A stretch of 36,427 nt of DNA from Salinivibrio proteolyticus (GCF_001996165.1 NZ_MUFP01000017.1:38043-74469), one strand, 5' to 3'. Numbered from the stretch's first letter, positions 9,781-19,089 are shown. The notes: generated by a model not told the origin, from the sequence alone. Numbers and translations: made by a program.

Positions 9781-9827
9781 TAGTCGATGGACAAGTACCA
9801 ACATTGATAAGTTGTAGAGAGGAAGCA

Positions 9828-10199
9828 ATGATTGACTCTAAAAACCAAGTCGCTAAGCGCATCAAAGAAGCCCGTGAGTGGAAAGGGATCACTCAAGTAA
9901 AAATGGCCAAGCTACTCAATGTCGCACGCCAAACTTACTTGGATATCGAAAACGGTAAAACCGAACCGCGTGTGCGCATGTTGTCGAACATCGCTGAGCT
10001 GACTGAGCGTCCATTAGTGTGGTTTGTGTATGGCGATGAAGATGTCGAGATGCACGATGTGCAGTACAAGCAAGATGTGAACCGCTTGTTGGAGCACTTC
10101 TCTCGTTTACCGCATGAAGCACGTACGGCGATCTTGAACCAGAGCGTGAACATGGCCTCATTCTTGGTGAACTATTCTAAGGCCGCACAGCGTGCCTAA
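9828..10199 (+). CDS. XRE/Cro-family helix-turn-helix regulator, first of a tandem pair
   Basis: A 123-residue DNA-binding protein with an N-terminal Cro/C1-type helix-turn-helix at about residues 8-62 (RIKEAREWKGITQVKMAKLL, NVARQTYLDIENGKTEP). The recognition region is probably NVARQTYLDI. The rest (about 63-123) is a short region with no enzymatic motif, perhaps for dimer formation. The ATG at 9828 is chosen over an upstream in-frame start at 9774 because AGAGAGGA sits seven bases before it. It is 61% identical (42 of 69) to the next gene product over the first 69 residues without gaps. The target is unknown; autoregulation through the TGCA-N3-TGCA sites is inference. Confidence 0.88.
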   Translation: MIDSKNQVAKRIKEAREWKGITQVKMAKLLNVARQTYLDIENGKTEPRVRMLSNIAELTERPLVWFVYGDEDVEMHDVQYKQDVNRLLEHFSRLPHEARTAILNQSVNMASFLVNYSKAAQRA

Positions 10200-10311
10200 A
10201 GGCCTGCCTGCCTGATTAGATATGCGGGTAAGTGCCTGCTTACTGAGGTAGGCATCAGCAGCGTAGCATCACACTATCGATGACAGCGCCCATGATAGGC
10301 CCGCCGAGCCA

Positions 10312-10322
10312 TGCATAATGCA
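10312..10322 (+). promoter_or_regulatory. TGCA-N3-TGCA site upstream of the second XRE gene
   Basis: TGCATAATGCA is a perfect inverted repeat around one central base and differs at one position from TGCAAAATGCA at 9647-9657. It lies 64 bases upstream of the second XRE start, in a 187-base gap that otherwise holds only short weak hairpins such as GTAAG-N6-CTTAC at 10228-10243. Confidence 0.5.
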
Positions 10323-10386
10323 AGGTCGGTGATGTGACGGGAGCCGATGTTTAAACGGCCCGGGTAACAGAGATGAGGCATGGACC

Positions 10387-10755
10387 ATGGTGATTTCGAC
10401 AGCGCGCATGGCGCAACGGATCCGTGAAGCACGGGAATTCAGTAAAATAACCCAAGTAGACATGGCGAAGCGTTTGAATGTGGCGCGCCAAACCTACTTG
10501 GATGTGGAGTCGGGAAAGACCGATCCTAAGATTCTCGCGCTCATCACGATTGCAGAGATCACTGGTCGCCCATTTAATTGGTTTATTTATGGTGAAACAG
10601 ACGAGCGAGATATTGCCTTCTCTCACCGCGATGATTTAGCGGCATTGACCAGTCTGTTAAGCCAGTTGCCTCAAGTGGCGCGCCAAACGGTGATGGATAA
10701 TGCCTTATCGATTGCCGAGTATCTGGTATCACTCTCGCCAGATAAGCGCGTCTAA
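10387..10755 (+). CDS. XRE/Cro-family helix-turn-helix regulator, second of a tandem pair
   Basis: A 122-residue paralogue of the preceding gene, with the same helix-turn-helix layout (RIREAREFSKITQVDMAKRL, NVARQTYLDVESGKTDP at about residues 31-47). The core LNVARQTYLD is identical in both, suggesting similar DNA recognition, while the C-terminal 50 residues have diverged (DDLAALTSLLSQLPQVARQTV). The start at 10387 is kept because it aligns without gaps with the first paralogue; GATGAGG about nine to fifteen bases upstream is a modest ribosome site, and an ATG at 10408 is the alternative. A strong terminator follows. The regulated genes are unknown. Confidence 0.87.
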   Translation: MVISTARMAQRIREAREFSKITQVDMAKRLNVARQTYLDVESGKTDPKILALITIAEITGRPFNWFIYGETDERDIAFSHRDDLAALTSLLSQLPQVARQTVMDNALSIAEYLVSLSPDKRV

Positions 10756-10766
10756 CCTCTGTTATC

Positions 10767-10794
10767 GGCCCGACATCCCCTGTCGGGCCTTTTT
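10767..10794 (+). terminator. terminator after the second XRE gene
   Basis: GGCCCGACA (10767-10775) pairs with TGTCGGGCC (10781-10789) around TCCCC, followed by five T residues. It reads on the + strand only; no T run is present for the convergent ilvA transcript. Confidence 0.92.
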
Positions 10795-10805
10795 GTATTA
10801 TTCGC

Positions 10806-12359
10806 TTAACGGCGAGAGAGAAAGAAGCGATAGGCTGGATTAGCCGTTTCGTCCTTCCACGCATAACCCAGTTCACGCAAATGGGCGGTAAACGCGAGTA
10901 AGTCCTGCTCGCCAAGTTCAAATCCACACAGCACACGGCCATAATCTGAACCATGGTTGCGGTAGTTGAATAAGCTAATGTTCCAGTGGGTGCCCAAGGT
11001 TTGCAAAAAGTGCAGTAATGCCCCGGGGTATTCCGGAAACTCAAAGCTATACAGGCGCTCGTTAAGCGGCACAGATGGTCGCCCACCAATCATGTAGCGT
11101 ACGTGTACCTTGGCCATCTCATCGTCAGATAAGTCTTCGACCGGATAACCAGCTTGGCGCAAATCATGCAGAATACTGTCGAGCTCTTCTTGCCCGCCCA
11201 GTAAACGTACCCCAACAAAAATATTGGCCAATTGGTCGTCGCCATAGCGATAGTTAAATTCGGTAACCGCGCGGCCACCAAGAATATCGCAAAACTTTAA
11301 AAATGCACCGGTTTGCTCAGGGATGGTCACCGCCAGTAGGCCTTCACGTTTCTCCCCCAGTTCAGCACGCTCAGACACGTAGCGTAGTGAGTGGAAGTTG
11401 GTGTTGGCGCCCGACAGGACCGCCCCCAATTGCTTGTTTTGTAGTTGGTGCTTGTCGACATAATGCTTGAGACCAGCGAGTGCCAAGGCACCTGACGGTT
11501 CAGAGATCGCGCGCGTGTCTTCGAAAATATCTTGTACGGCAGCACAAATCGCATCACTGGAGACGGTAATACTGTCGTCTAGGTATTGCTGACACAGTCG
11601 AAATGATTCGTCACCAATCCGTTTAACCGCCACCCCATCGGCAAAAGTTCCCACCCGCTCTAAGGTGACGGGAAAGCCTGCATCCAAGGCGGCACGCAGA
11701 CATGCGGAGTCTTCCGCCTCCACTCCGATCACCTTGATATTGGGCATAAGCTGCTTGATAAGCACCGCCACACCGGCAGCAATACCACCGCCGCCGACCG
11801 GGACAAAAATGTAATCAAGGTGGCTGTTTTGTTGCACCAGCTCCAGCCCGATCGTGCCTTGTCCGGCAATGACCTGCGGATGATCAAAAGGGGGCACAAA
11901 GGTATAGCCGTGTTGGTCGGCCAGCGCTTGTGCTTTGCTTTTCGCTTCATCAAAGTTATTGCCGTGTAGGACCACATTCCCCCCAAAGCCTTTAACGGCT
12001 TCAACTTTGATGGCGGGAGTGGTGCGGGGCATGACAATGGTGGCTTTGATACCCAGTTTACTGCCGGACAGGGCGACACCTTGGGCGTGGTTACCCGCTG
12101 ATGCAGCGATCACCCCCGCTTTTTTCTGCGCCTCTGTCAGCTGCGCCATCATGTTATGCGCGCCGCGTAGCTTAAATGAGTGCACGGGCTGCCGGTCTTC
12201 ACGTTTGAGCTGAACCTGATTACCTAAGCGTTCAGAGAGTCGCTTCATGGCCTGAAGTGGCGAGACAGTCGCCACTTCATAGACAGGCGCACGTAAAATA
12301 TTCCTTAAGTAATCGGGGCCATCCATGGGGTGTTCGGGTGACGTTTGCGCCTGTTGCAT
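10806..12359 (-). CDS. ilvA: threonine ammonia-lyase (threonine deaminase), biosynthetic
   Basis: PLP enzyme that converts threonine to 2-oxobutanoate and ammonia, the entry to isoleucine. The 517 residues compare with 514 in E. coli. The PLP lysine is K63 in HSFKLRGAHNMM, and the phosphate-binding glycines are in PVGGGGIAAG. Two C-terminal ACT-like regulatory domains follow (EGLLAVTIPEQTGAFLKFCD and RLYSFEFPEYPGALLHFL), which carry isoleucine feedback control in this family. The start is two bases after the ilvD stop, and its ribosome site GGAGGAATAA overlaps the end of ilvD, so translation is probably coupled. It is the last gene of the ilv operon. Confidence 0.98.
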   Translation of the reverse strand: MQQAQTSPEHPMDGPDYLRNILRAPVYEVATVSPLQAMKRLSERLGNQVQLKREDRQPVHSFKLRGAHNMMAQLTEAQKKAGVIAASAGNHAQGVALSGSKLGIKATIVMPRTTPAIKVEAVKGFGGNVVLHGNNFDEAKSKAQALADQHGYTFVPPFDHPQVIAGQGTIGLELVQQNSHLDYIFVPVGGGGIAAGVAVLIKQLMPNIKVIGVEAEDSACLRAALDAGFPVTLERVGTFADGVAVKRIGDESFRLCQQYLDDSITVSSDAICAAVQDIFEDTRAISEPSGALALAGLKHYVDKHQLQNKQLGAVLSGANTNFHSLRYVSERAELGEKREGLLAVTIPEQTGAFLKFCDILGGRAVTEFNYRYGDDQLANIFVGVRLLGGQEELDSILHDLRQAGYPVEDLSDDEMAKVHVRYMIGGRPSVPLNERLYSFEFPEYPGALLHFLQTLGTHWNISLFNYRNHGSDYGRVLCGFELGEQDLLAFTAHLRELGYAWKDETANPAYRFFLSRR

Positions 12360-12361
12360 GG

Positions 12362-14203
12362 TTATTCCTCCAACTTACTGCGATCGCGCACTGCACCCTT
12401 ATCGGCACTGGTGGCGAGACTGGCATACGCTTTTAGCGCGTAGGAGACTTGGCGTTGGCGGTCTTTAGGCTTCCAACCGCGAGCGTTCACCTCAGCACGG
12501 CGGGTGGCGAGGGTGGCTTCATCCACCAGCAGGCTGATTTCGCGGCTAGGAATATCGATACGAATCCGATCGCCATCTTCGACTAAGGCGATGGTGCCGC
12601 CATTGGCTGCTTCGGGCGAAACATGGCCGATGGACAGCCCAGATGTCCCCCCAGAGAAACGACCATCGGTGAGTAGGGCACAGGATTTACCCAATCCCAT
12701 CGATTTTAAGTAAGTGGTCGGATACAGCATTTCTTGCATACCTGGGCCACCTTTCGGGCCTTCATAGCGGATCACCACCACATCACCCGCTTTCACTTTG
12801 CCACCTAAAATGGCATCTACCGCGCTGTCTTGGCTTTCAAACACCACCGCGGGGCCTTCAAAGGTCAGTATGCTTTCATCCACCCCTGCGGTTTTGACGA
12901 TGCAGCCGTTCAAGGCGATGTTGCCTTGTAGCACGGCAAGGCCGCCGTCTTGACTAAAGGCGTATTCATGGGCACGAATACACCCGGATTGGCGATCATC
13001 ATCCAGGGTGTCCCAACGGCAACGTTGTGAGAACGCTTGGGTGGTGCGGATGCCTGCGGGGCCGGCGCGATAAAAAGACTTCACGTCCTCATCATCGGTT
13101 TGCATGATGTCATACCGAGCGAGCTGCTCCTCGAGGCTCATCCCCAGCACGGTTTGTTGTTTGACATTGAGCAGGTTCGCGCGCTGCAGCTCCCCAAGAA
13201 TGCCCATCACCCCCCCAGCACGGTGCACATCTTCCATGTGATATTGCTGGGTTGACGGCGCGACTTTGCAAAGGTGAGGTACTTGGCGAGACATGCGATC
13301 GATGTCATCCATATCAAAATCAATCTCGCCTTCTTGCGCGGCGGCCAGTAGGTGTAAGACCGTATTGGTGGACCCACCCATAGCAATATCCAGCGCCATG
13401 GCATTTTCAAACGAGGCGCGATTGGCGATATTGCGTGGCAAGATGCTGTCATCGTCATGCTCGTAGTAGCGTTTGGTCAGACCCACAATGCGTTTGCCGG
13501 CGTTGATGAACAATTGCTCACGGTCGGCATGGGTGGCGAGCATAGAACCATTACCCGGCTGGCTCAGCCCCAGCGCTTCGGTCAAACAGTTCATCGAGTT
13601 GGCGGTAAACATACCAGAGCACGAGCCACAGGTTGGGCAGGCGGAGCGTTCGATTTGCTCGCTTTGCTCATCGGAGACGTCGGGATTGGCGCCTTGCATC
13701 ATAGCATCGACCAAATCGAGCTTGAGGATTTGATCGGACAGTTTGGTTTTGCCCGCTTCCATCGGGCCGCCCGACACAAAGATCACCGGGATATTCAGGC
13801 GCATAGCGGCCATCAGCATACCCGGAGTGATCTTGTCGCAGTTGGAAATACACACCATGGCGTCGGCACAGTGCGCATTGACCATGTACTCCACGGAATC
13901 GGCAATGATCTCGCGAGAAGGCAACGAGTAGAGCATGCCGCCGTGACCCATAGCGATACCGTCATCGACCGCGATGGTATTGAACTCTTTGGCGATACCG
14001 CCGGCTTGCTCGATTTCTTTCGCCACCAGCTGGCCCATGTCTTTGAGATGGACATGACCGGGAACAAACTGGGTAAAGGAGTTCACCACGGCAATAATGG
14101 GTTTGCCAAAGTCGTCATCTTTGACGCCAGTGGCGCGCCATAACGCGCGCGCCCCTGCCATGTTGCGACCGTGGGTGGTAGTAGCGGAACGATAGGTTGG
14201 CAT
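12362..14203 (-). CDS. ilvD: dihydroxy-acid dehydratase
   Basis: Iron-sulfur enzyme of isoleucine and valine synthesis that dehydrates dihydroxy acids to the 2-oxo acids. The start at 14203 gives 613 residues (E. coli 616) and begins [19 protein letters not shown]; the open frame runs further upstream, but that part overlaps ilvE and is rejected. AAGGAGCC lies about eight bases before the ATG. Cluster and active-site features are visible: [46 protein letters not shown] and [21 protein letters not shown]. It lies 19 bases after ilvE. Confidence 0.97.
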   Translation of the reverse strand: MPTYRSATTTHGRNMAGARALWRATGVKDDDFGKPIIAVVNSFTQFVPGHVHLKDMGQLVAKEIEQAGGIAKEFNTIAVDDGIAMGHGGMLYSLPSREIIADSVEYMVNAHCADAMVCISNCDKITPGMLMAAMRLNIPVIFVSGGPMEAGKTKLSDQILKLDLVDAMMQGANPDVSDEQSEQIERSACPTCGSCSGMFTANSMNCLTEALGLSQPGNGSMLATHADREQLFINAGKRIVGLTKRYYEHDDDSILPRNIANRASFENAMALDIAMGGSTNTVLHLLAAAQEGEIDFDMDDIDRMSRQVPHLCKVAPSTQQYHMEDVHRAGGVMGILGELQRANLLNVKQQTVLGMSLEEQLARYDIMQTDDEDVKSFYRAGPAGIRTTQAFSQRCRWDTLDDDRQSGCIRAHEYAFSQDGGLAVLQGNIALNGCIVKTAGVDESILTFEGPAVVFESQDSAVDAILGGKVKAGDVVVIRYEGPKGGPGMQEMLYPTTYLKSMGLGKSCALLTDGRFSGGTSGLSIGHVSPEAANGGTIALVEDGDRIRIDIPSREISLLVDEATLATRRAEVNARGWKPKDRQRQVSYALKAYASLATSADKGAVRDRSKLEE

Positions 14204-14222
14204 AATTACGGCTCCTTTGCCT

Positions 14223-15164
14223 TTATTCGCTGTGCTGAGGGTTAACGGGGTCAAGCCAGCCCCATTTGTCGTCGGTGGTGCCATCAAACAAGCCGAAAAA
14301 GGCTTGTTGTAACGCGGCGGTGATCGGGCCTCGTTGGCCTTCGCCGACCGTGATCTGATCGACGCTGCGTACGGGAACAATCTCGGCCGCGGTGCCAGTC
14401 ATAAACACCTCATCGGCCAGATAAAGCGCTTCGCGTGCAATCGGCTCTTCGCGCACGGTGTAGCCCTGTTCTTTTGCAAGGGTGATGATCGAGTCACGGG
14501 TGATCCCTGGCAAAATCGCGCTGGTGGCAGGGGGGGTACTGATCACGCCATTTTTGATCACAAAGAGGTTTTCTCCCGCGCCTTCGGATAAAAAGCCACG
14601 TACATCCAGAGCAATCCCTTCGGCGTAACCATGGCGGCGAGCTTCGCCTCCTACCAGTAGGGAGGATAAATAGTTTCCGCCAGCTTTAGCGGCGGTGGGG
14701 ATGGTGTTTGGGGCGGCGCGGTTCCAGCTTGAGATCATCGCATCCACGCCTTGGGCTAGTGCATCTTCACCGAGGTAGCTGCCCCAACTGAACGCGGCAA
14801 TGATGACATCCATTTCTGTATCGACAGGCGGACAAACGCCTAAACCTACGTTACCCACAAAGCCTAACGGACGGATATACGCCGAGCGCAGTTGGTTAAC
14901 GCGCAGGGTTTCGCGGCACCCTTCCATTAGGGCATCGACACTAAAGGGGATCGGGAAGCGGTAGATTTTGGCAGAGTCTTTTAAGCGCTGCATATGCTCA
15001 CGATGGCGAAAGACCACCGGGCCGTTTGGGGTGTCGTAACAACGGATCCCCTCAAAGACGGAGGTACCATAATGCATCGCGTGAGTCAGTACGTGCACAG
15101 TGGCATCCTGCCAAGCGATCATTTCACCGTTAGACCAAATGTAATCAGCGGTATTTGTCGACAT
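14223..15164 (-). CDS. ilvE: branched-chain amino acid aminotransferase
   Basis: PLP class IV aminotransferase that makes isoleucine, valine and leucine from their oxo acids with glutamate. The 313 residues include the PLP lysine K160 in [14 protein letters not shown], plus [16 protein letters not shown] and the C-terminal [14 protein letters not shown] and [12 protein letters not shown] segments. The start at 15164 has AAGGAAAA upstream. It follows ilvM by 14 bases in the standard ilvGMEDA order. Confidence 0.97.
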   Translation of the reverse strand: MSTNTADYIWSNGEMIAWQDATVHVLTHAMHYGTSVFEGIRCYDTPNGPVVFRHREHMQRLKDSAKIYRFPIPFSVDALMEGCRETLRVNQLRSAYIRPLGFVGNVGLGVCPPVDTEMDVIIAAFSWGSYLGEDALAQGVDAMISSWNRAAPNTIPTAAKAGGNYLSSLLVGGEARRHGYAEGIALDVRGFLSEGAGENLFVIKNGVISTPPATSAILPGITRDSIITLAKEQGYTVREEPIAREALYLADEVFMTGTAAEIVPVRSVDQITVGEGQRGPITAALQQAFFGLFDGTTDDKWGWLDPVNPQHSE

Positions 15165-15178
15165 GTTATTTTCCTTTT

Positions 15179-15436
15179 TTATGCGCGTAGGGAATGTGAT
15201 TGGGTTGAGGGTGTGAGTACCTCAACCACGTCCCATAGCTTAGTCAGTTGTGGTCGCAAGGTCTCGATCGCGCGTTGGCTTTCGACGGTCACGTCAAAGA
15301 TTACCTCGCCCGCCGCTGTGGGCATGGAGACATTGAGCTGACGCACGGTAAAACCACGGTGACGGATCACGCGCAAGATGCGCTCCAATAATTCTGGGCT
15401 GTGGGTGGCGTGAATCGAAAATTGGTGTTGTGTCAT
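15179..15436 (-). CDS. ilvM: acetolactate synthase II small subunit
   Basis: Regulatory subunit of acetohydroxyacid synthase II, 85 residues (E. coli 87). It is one ACT-type domain (FSIHATHSPELLERILRVIR, GFTVRQLNVSM). The ATG at 15436 shares a base with the ilvG stop (TGATG), so translation is probably coupled. An open extension into ilvG is ignored. Confidence 0.94.
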   Translation of the reverse strand: MTQHQFSIHATHSPELLERILRVIRHRGFTVRQLNVSMPTAAGEVIFDVTVESQRAIETLRPQLTKLWDVVEVLTPSTQSHSLRA

Positions 15437-17082
15437 CAGCTTTGCTCCATCATTTGTTGGTTGGCCGCACCGGGTGGCACCAGTGGCCAAACATTTTCCA
15501 TTTCATCGATAGCAACGTGTAGCAGGTAAGGACCGGGATGGCCCATCATCATGGTCAGCCCAGCGTGTATTTCTTCTTTGCAGCGGATACGGTGTCCCGG
15601 AATATCAAAGGCGCGCGCCAAGGTGAGAAAATCAGGGTTGTCAGACAAATTGGTCTCGCTGTAGCGCTGATCAAAAAAGAGCTGTTGCCACTGGCGCACC
15701 ATGCCTAAGCGTTGATTGTCGAGCAGGATGATTTTCACGCCGATGCCTCGGCGTTTTAAGGTACCAAGCTCTTGGATATTCATCATAAATGAGCCATCAC
15801 CAGTCACCAGTACCACCTCATCGTGGGGGCGAGCGATCTTCGCACCCATCGCGGCGGGCAAACCAAACCCCATGGTGCCAAGTCCTGCCGAGGTCAATAG
15901 GTTTTCGGGCTCGCTAGGCGTCACATGCTGGGCGACCCACATTTGATGCTGACCGACATCGGTGGCGATCACGGTTTGCGCCGGCATGCTGTCTGACAAG
16001 GTTTTCAGTAGCGCGGGCGCATAAATGGCATCGCCGGGATGGTCGTAACGCCATGCGTGCTGCTGTTGCCAGTGGTGTACTTGCTCTCGCCATGCCGGTG
16101 AGGTGTTGGGCGTGGCGAGCTTGGGTAAGACGGTATTCAGCTCAGCGCAAACCGGCGCTTGTGCGCGGCGCAGCTTGTTTAATTCTGCGGCATCAATATC
16201 CACATGCACTACCTTTGCGTGAGGAGCAAAGGTATCGAGCTTCCCGGTGACGCGATCATCAAAACGGGCCCCGACGGCAATCAACAAATCACATTGCTGT
16301 ACCGCAAGGTTGGCGGCTTTGGTGCCGTGCATACCCAACATGCCTAAATAGTGCGGATAGTCTTTGTTAACGGTGCCTAGCCCTTTAAGGGTACTGACAA
16401 CGGGCATTTGACTGCGAATAAGATAATCGCGAAGCGCCGCTGTTGCTTTGCCTAGCACCACGCCACCACCGACATACAGCATAGGGCGCTCGCTTTTTTG
16501 GATCAGTGCATTGGCATGTTCGAGCGCGACAGCATCCAGAGGGATGCCAGTGGGCGCAGGCACTGAGGCTTCTCGGGGCGCAGGGATCAGCGCTTGTTGT
16601 ACGTCTTTAGCAATATCGACTAACACAGGCCCCGGGCGGCCTGATTGTGCCACGACGAACGCCTTTTCGAGCGTGGCGGTAAGGTCTGCGGGGTCTGTGA
16701 CCAAAAAGCTATGTTTGGTACAGGCCAAAGACAAACCTAAGACATCAATTTCTTGGAAAGCATCCGTGCCGATTAATGGGCTGGCCACTTGGCCTGTGAT
16801 GGCGACCACCGGGACGGAGTCCATCATTGCATCGGCCAATCCGGTGATCAGATTCGTCGCGCCGGGGCCAGAGGTCGCTAGGCAGACGCCGGGACGCCCG
16901 CTAGCACGAGCATAACCGATGGCGGCCATGGCAGCGCCTTGTTCGTGGCGACATAAAATGTGTTCGACGCCGCCGTCGTATAGCGCATCATAGACTGGCA
17001 TGATGGCGCCACCCGGATAACCAAATACCGTTTCAACGCCTTGCTTACGTAAGGCTTCCACAACCCATTGTGCACCTGTCAT
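15436..17082 (-). CDS. ilvG: acetolactate synthase II large (catalytic) subunit, intact
   Basis: Thiamine-diphosphate and FAD enzyme that condenses pyruvate with pyruvate or 2-oxobutanoate, the first common step to valine and isoleucine. The 548-residue frame is complete, unlike E. coli K-12 where ilvG is frameshifted. The catalytic glutamate lies in [18 protein letters not shown], the FAD region includes [20 protein letters not shown], and the thiamine-diphosphate motif is [16 protein letters not shown] followed by [17 protein letters not shown]. The ribosome site GGGAGG sits within a GC-rich hairpin just upstream of the ATG. It is the first structural gene after the attenuator. Confidence 0.98.
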   Translation of the reverse strand: MTGAQWVVEALRKQGVETVFGYPGGAIMPVYDALYDGGVEHILCRHEQGAAMAAIGYARASGRPGVCLATSGPGATNLITGLADAMMDSVPVVAITGQVASPLIGTDAFQEIDVLGLSLACTKHSFLVTDPADLTATLEKAFVVAQSGRPGPVLVDIAKDVQQALIPAPREASVPAPTGIPLDAVALEHANALIQKSERPMLYVGGGVVLGKATAALRDYLIRSQMPVVSTLKGLGTVNKDYPHYLGMLGMHGTKAANLAVQQCDLLIAVGARFDDRVTGKLDTFAPHAKVVHVDIDAAELNKLRRAQAPVCAELNTVLPKLATPNTSPAWREQVHHWQQQHAWRYDHPGDAIYAPALLKTLSDSMPAQTVIATDVGQHQMWVAQHVTPSEPENLLTSAGLGTMGFGLPAAMGAKIARPHDEVVLVTGDGSFMMNIQELGTLKRRGIGVKIILLDNQRLGMVRQWQQLFFDQRYSETNLSDNPDFLTLARAFDIPGHRIRCKEEIHAGLTMMMGHPGPYLLHVAIDEMENVWPLVPPGAANQQMMEQS

Positions 17083-17088
17083 CGTCGC

Positions 17089-17112
17089 CCCTCCCCGAAT
17101 GAACGGGGAGGG
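17089..17112 (-). promoter_or_regulatory. hairpin enclosing the ilvG ribosome binding site
   Basis: On the minus strand CCCTCCCCG (17112-17104) pairs perfectly with CGGGGAGGG (17097-17089) around the loop TTCATT. The second arm contains the only Shine-Dalgarno sequence for ilvG, and the ATG follows six bases later (GCGACG-ATG). A nine-pair, mostly G-C stem should block ribosome entry unless opened. Confidence 0.75.
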
Positions 17113-17188
17113 CAGGTGTGCGAATAGTCAGTGTCTGCGCTCTCCATTTTTGCTGCTTCCGTTTTTGTGTGGCTTGACCACATGAATG

Positions 17189-17224
17189 AAAAAAGCCCCC
17201 GAACCTGGTTGGGTGCGGGGGCTT
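17189..17224 (-). terminator. ilvGMEDA attenuator terminator
   Basis: On the minus strand AAGCCCCCG (17224-17216) pairs with CGGGGGCTT (17201-17193), followed by TTTTTTCATT. It lies between the ilvL leader peptide and ilvG, about 33 bases after the leader stop. The last leader codons (GAGGGGTG) could pair with part of the 5' arm (CACCC, CCCC) as an antiterminator; that pairing is inference. Confidence 0.93.
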
Positions 17225-17256
17225 GGTTGCGATGTTTGCTGCTGTGTTTCGCGTAC

Positions 17257-17322
17257 CTACACCCCTCGCGGTAGAATGACCACGATAAGGCGAATAATGA
17301 GGACGGTAGCGAAGTTTGGCAT
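17257..17322 (-). CDS. ilvL: ilv operon leader peptide
   Basis: A 21-residue open frame ending in TAG, immediately before the attenuator. The peptide reads MPNFATVLII then RLIVVILPRGV. Eleven of 21 residues are Ile (4), Val (4) or Leu (3), with the cluster VLIIRLIVVIL at residues 7-17. In the known mechanism, scarcity of the charged tRNAs stalls the ribosome on these codons and favours the antiterminator. No strong ribosome site is visible; AAGACAGACAA precedes the ATG. It is shorter than the 32-residue E. coli leader. Confidence 0.92.
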   Translation of the reverse strand: MPNFATVLIIRLIVVILPRGV

Positions 17323-17347
17323 TTGTCTGTCTTTTCTTGTCGTTAGT

Positions 17348-17363
17348 CGCCCATTGTTGGGCG
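17348..17363 (-). other. small hairpin in the ilvL upstream region
   Basis: CGCCCA and TGGGCG form a 6-bp stem with a four-base loop, 26 bases upstream of the ilvL ATG. The gap to comM (17323-17565) must hold the ilv promoter and the divergent comM promoter. CATAAT on the minus strand (17377-17372) could be the ilv -10 element, but I find no good -35 match, so no promoter is called. Confidence 0.4.
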
Positions 17364-17565
17364 TTTTGTTAATTATGTTTTTGTTTGCGCCTGCTTGTTA
17401 CAGGTCAGTCACGAACTCGATCTGGCGCCGAGTCTCATGTTTAATTGTTGTGCATTTGTAGTGGTATCACAGACCTCACTCGCATGACAAGAAAAAATTA
17501 CTCTGAATCACAAATTCTCTCGTCACCATAAGCGCAAGGTTTCATAGTAATAGCAGGATAGAGTC

Positions 17566-19089
17566 ATGGCGCTAGCGATTGTGCATAGCCGAGCGTGTGT
17601 CGGGGTAGAGGCTCCCAATGTGACGGTTGAAGTTCACATTTCCAATGGATTGCCAGGATTTGCGCTGGTGGGGTTACCGGAAACCACGGTCAAAGAAGCG
17701 CGTGATCGGGTCAGAAGTGCCATTGTGACCTCCAATTTTGAATTTCCGTCACGGCGTATTACCGTCAATTTGGCACCGGCGGATTTACCGAAAGAAGGAG
17801 GGCGTTTTGATTTGCCCATCGCGCTTGGCATTTTGGTCGCCTCAGGGCAAATTCCAGCGAAACGGCTGCATGAATTTGAGTTTCTCGGTGAGCTGGCGTT
17901 ATCCGGGCAGTTGCGCCCCGTCAAAGGGGCATTACCGGCGGCGCTTGCCAGTCAAAAAGCGCAGCGCGCGCTCGTGGTCCCTGATGGTAACGCTAGCCAA
18001 GTGGCGTTGGTGGACAGCGAGCGCCATGTGTCAGCGCCCGATTTAATCGCAGTGTGTCAGCACTTAGCGGGCCAACAGAGTTTGCAGCTTAACGCGACAC
18101 CACATGGGGATACAACGCCGGCGCCAACCCGCTGCTTACGTGACATCATCGGCCAGCAGCAAGGCAAACGCGCGCTAGAAATCGCCGCCAGTGGTTCACA
18201 TAACTTGTTGTTTGTTGGACCGCCCGGAACGGGAAAAACCATGTTAGCGTCGCGTTTGTGCGACTTGCTTCCTCCCATGAACGACGAAGAAGCGTTAGCC
18301 TCCGCCGCGGTAACGTCATTAACCCAGCAACCTTTGCATGAGGGAAACTGGCGCCAGCGACCGTTTCGAAGTCCTCATCACTCTAGTTCTATGGCGGCAC
18401 TGGTCGGGGGCGGAACGGTCCCGCGTCCCGGGGAGATCTCATTGGCGCACCAAGGGGTGCTGTTTTTGGATGAAATGCCAGAGTTTGAGCGTCGTGTGCT
18501 TGATGCGCTCCGCGAGCCGCTGGAGTCGGGTGAAATTATTATCTCGCGTGCTAACGGTAAAACCCGCTTCCCCGCGCGTTTTCAGTTGATTGGCGCATTA
18601 AACCCGAGCCCGACAGGCCATCATGAGGGCGAACTAGCGCGCTCTAATCCACAGCAAGTGTTGCGCTATTTGGCGCGTTTATCTGGCCCTTTGCTGGATA
18701 GGTTTGATATGTCGATTGAGATCCCGGCACTGCCGCGCGGGATGTTATCGAGCGGCGGCGACCGCGGTGAATCAACCGCAAAGGTGAGAGCGAGAGTTGC
18801 GTGTGCCCGTGCGCGTATGTTGGCGAGGCAAGGGAAAGTGAATGCGTTACTCAGCAATCGCGAAATGGAGGAATACTGTCAGCTTGCGCAGGTGGATGCT
18901 GCGTTTCTCGAGCAGGCATTGCATCGATTAGGACTGTCGGTACGGGCATACCATAGGATCATTAAAGTGGCGAGGACGATTGCCGATCTGGCCGAAGCGG
19001 AGGCGATAAGCCGCCCTCATCTTGCTGAGGCCTTAGGGTATCGGGCGATGGATGGCTTACTTCGCCATCTCAACGCCCAAGTCAGTTGA
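17566..19089 (+). CDS. comM: ComM/YifB-family Mg-chelatase-like AAA+ ATPase
   Basis: A hexameric AAA+ helicase; in naturally competent bacteria ComM promotes branch migration during integration of transforming DNA. The 507 residues contain an N-terminal Lon-protease-like domain (VEVHISNGLPGFALVGLPET, residues about 20-40), Walker A GPPGTGKT at 218-225, Walker B LFLDEMPEF, and the C-terminal chelatase domain (LGLSVRAYHRIIKVARTIADL). The start follows AGGATAGAGTC. It is divergent from ilvL, as yifB is in E. coli. The stop abuts the dsbA stop from the other strand (TGATTA). Whether this species is competent cannot be told from the window, though dprA is also present. Confidence 0.95.
   Translation: MALAIVHSRACVGVEAPNVTVEVHISNGLPGFALVGLPETTVKEARDRVRSAIVTSNFEFPSRRITVNLAPADLPKEGGRFDLPIALGILVASGQIPAKRLHEFEFLGELALSGQLRPVKGALPAALASQKAQRALVVPDGNASQVALVDSERHVSAPDLIAVCQHLAGQQSLQLNATPHGDTTPAPTRCLRDIIGQQQGKRALEIAASGSHNLLFVGPPGTGKTMLASRLCDLLPPMNDEEALASAAVTSLTQQPLHEGNWRQRPFRSPHHSSSMAALVGGGTVPRPGEISLAHQGVLFLDEMPEFERRVLDALREPLESGEIIISRANGKTRFPARFQLIGALNPSPTGHHEGELARSNPQQVLRYLARLSGPLLDRFDMSIEIPALPRGMLSSGGDRGESTAKVRARVACARARMLARQGKVNALLSNREMEEYCQLAQVDAAFLEQALHRLGLSVRAYHRIIKVARTIADLAEAEAISRPHLAEALGYRAMDGLLRHLNAQVS

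Noticed and set aside
13457-14143. 228-codon open frame on the plus strand inside ilvD
   Set aside because: It lies wholly antisense to a clear ilvD, shows no recognisable domain, and such long antisense frames are common in codon-biased genes of this composition. The same holds for the frames at 7387-8016 (-), 16448-16915 (+) and 3610-4062 (-).
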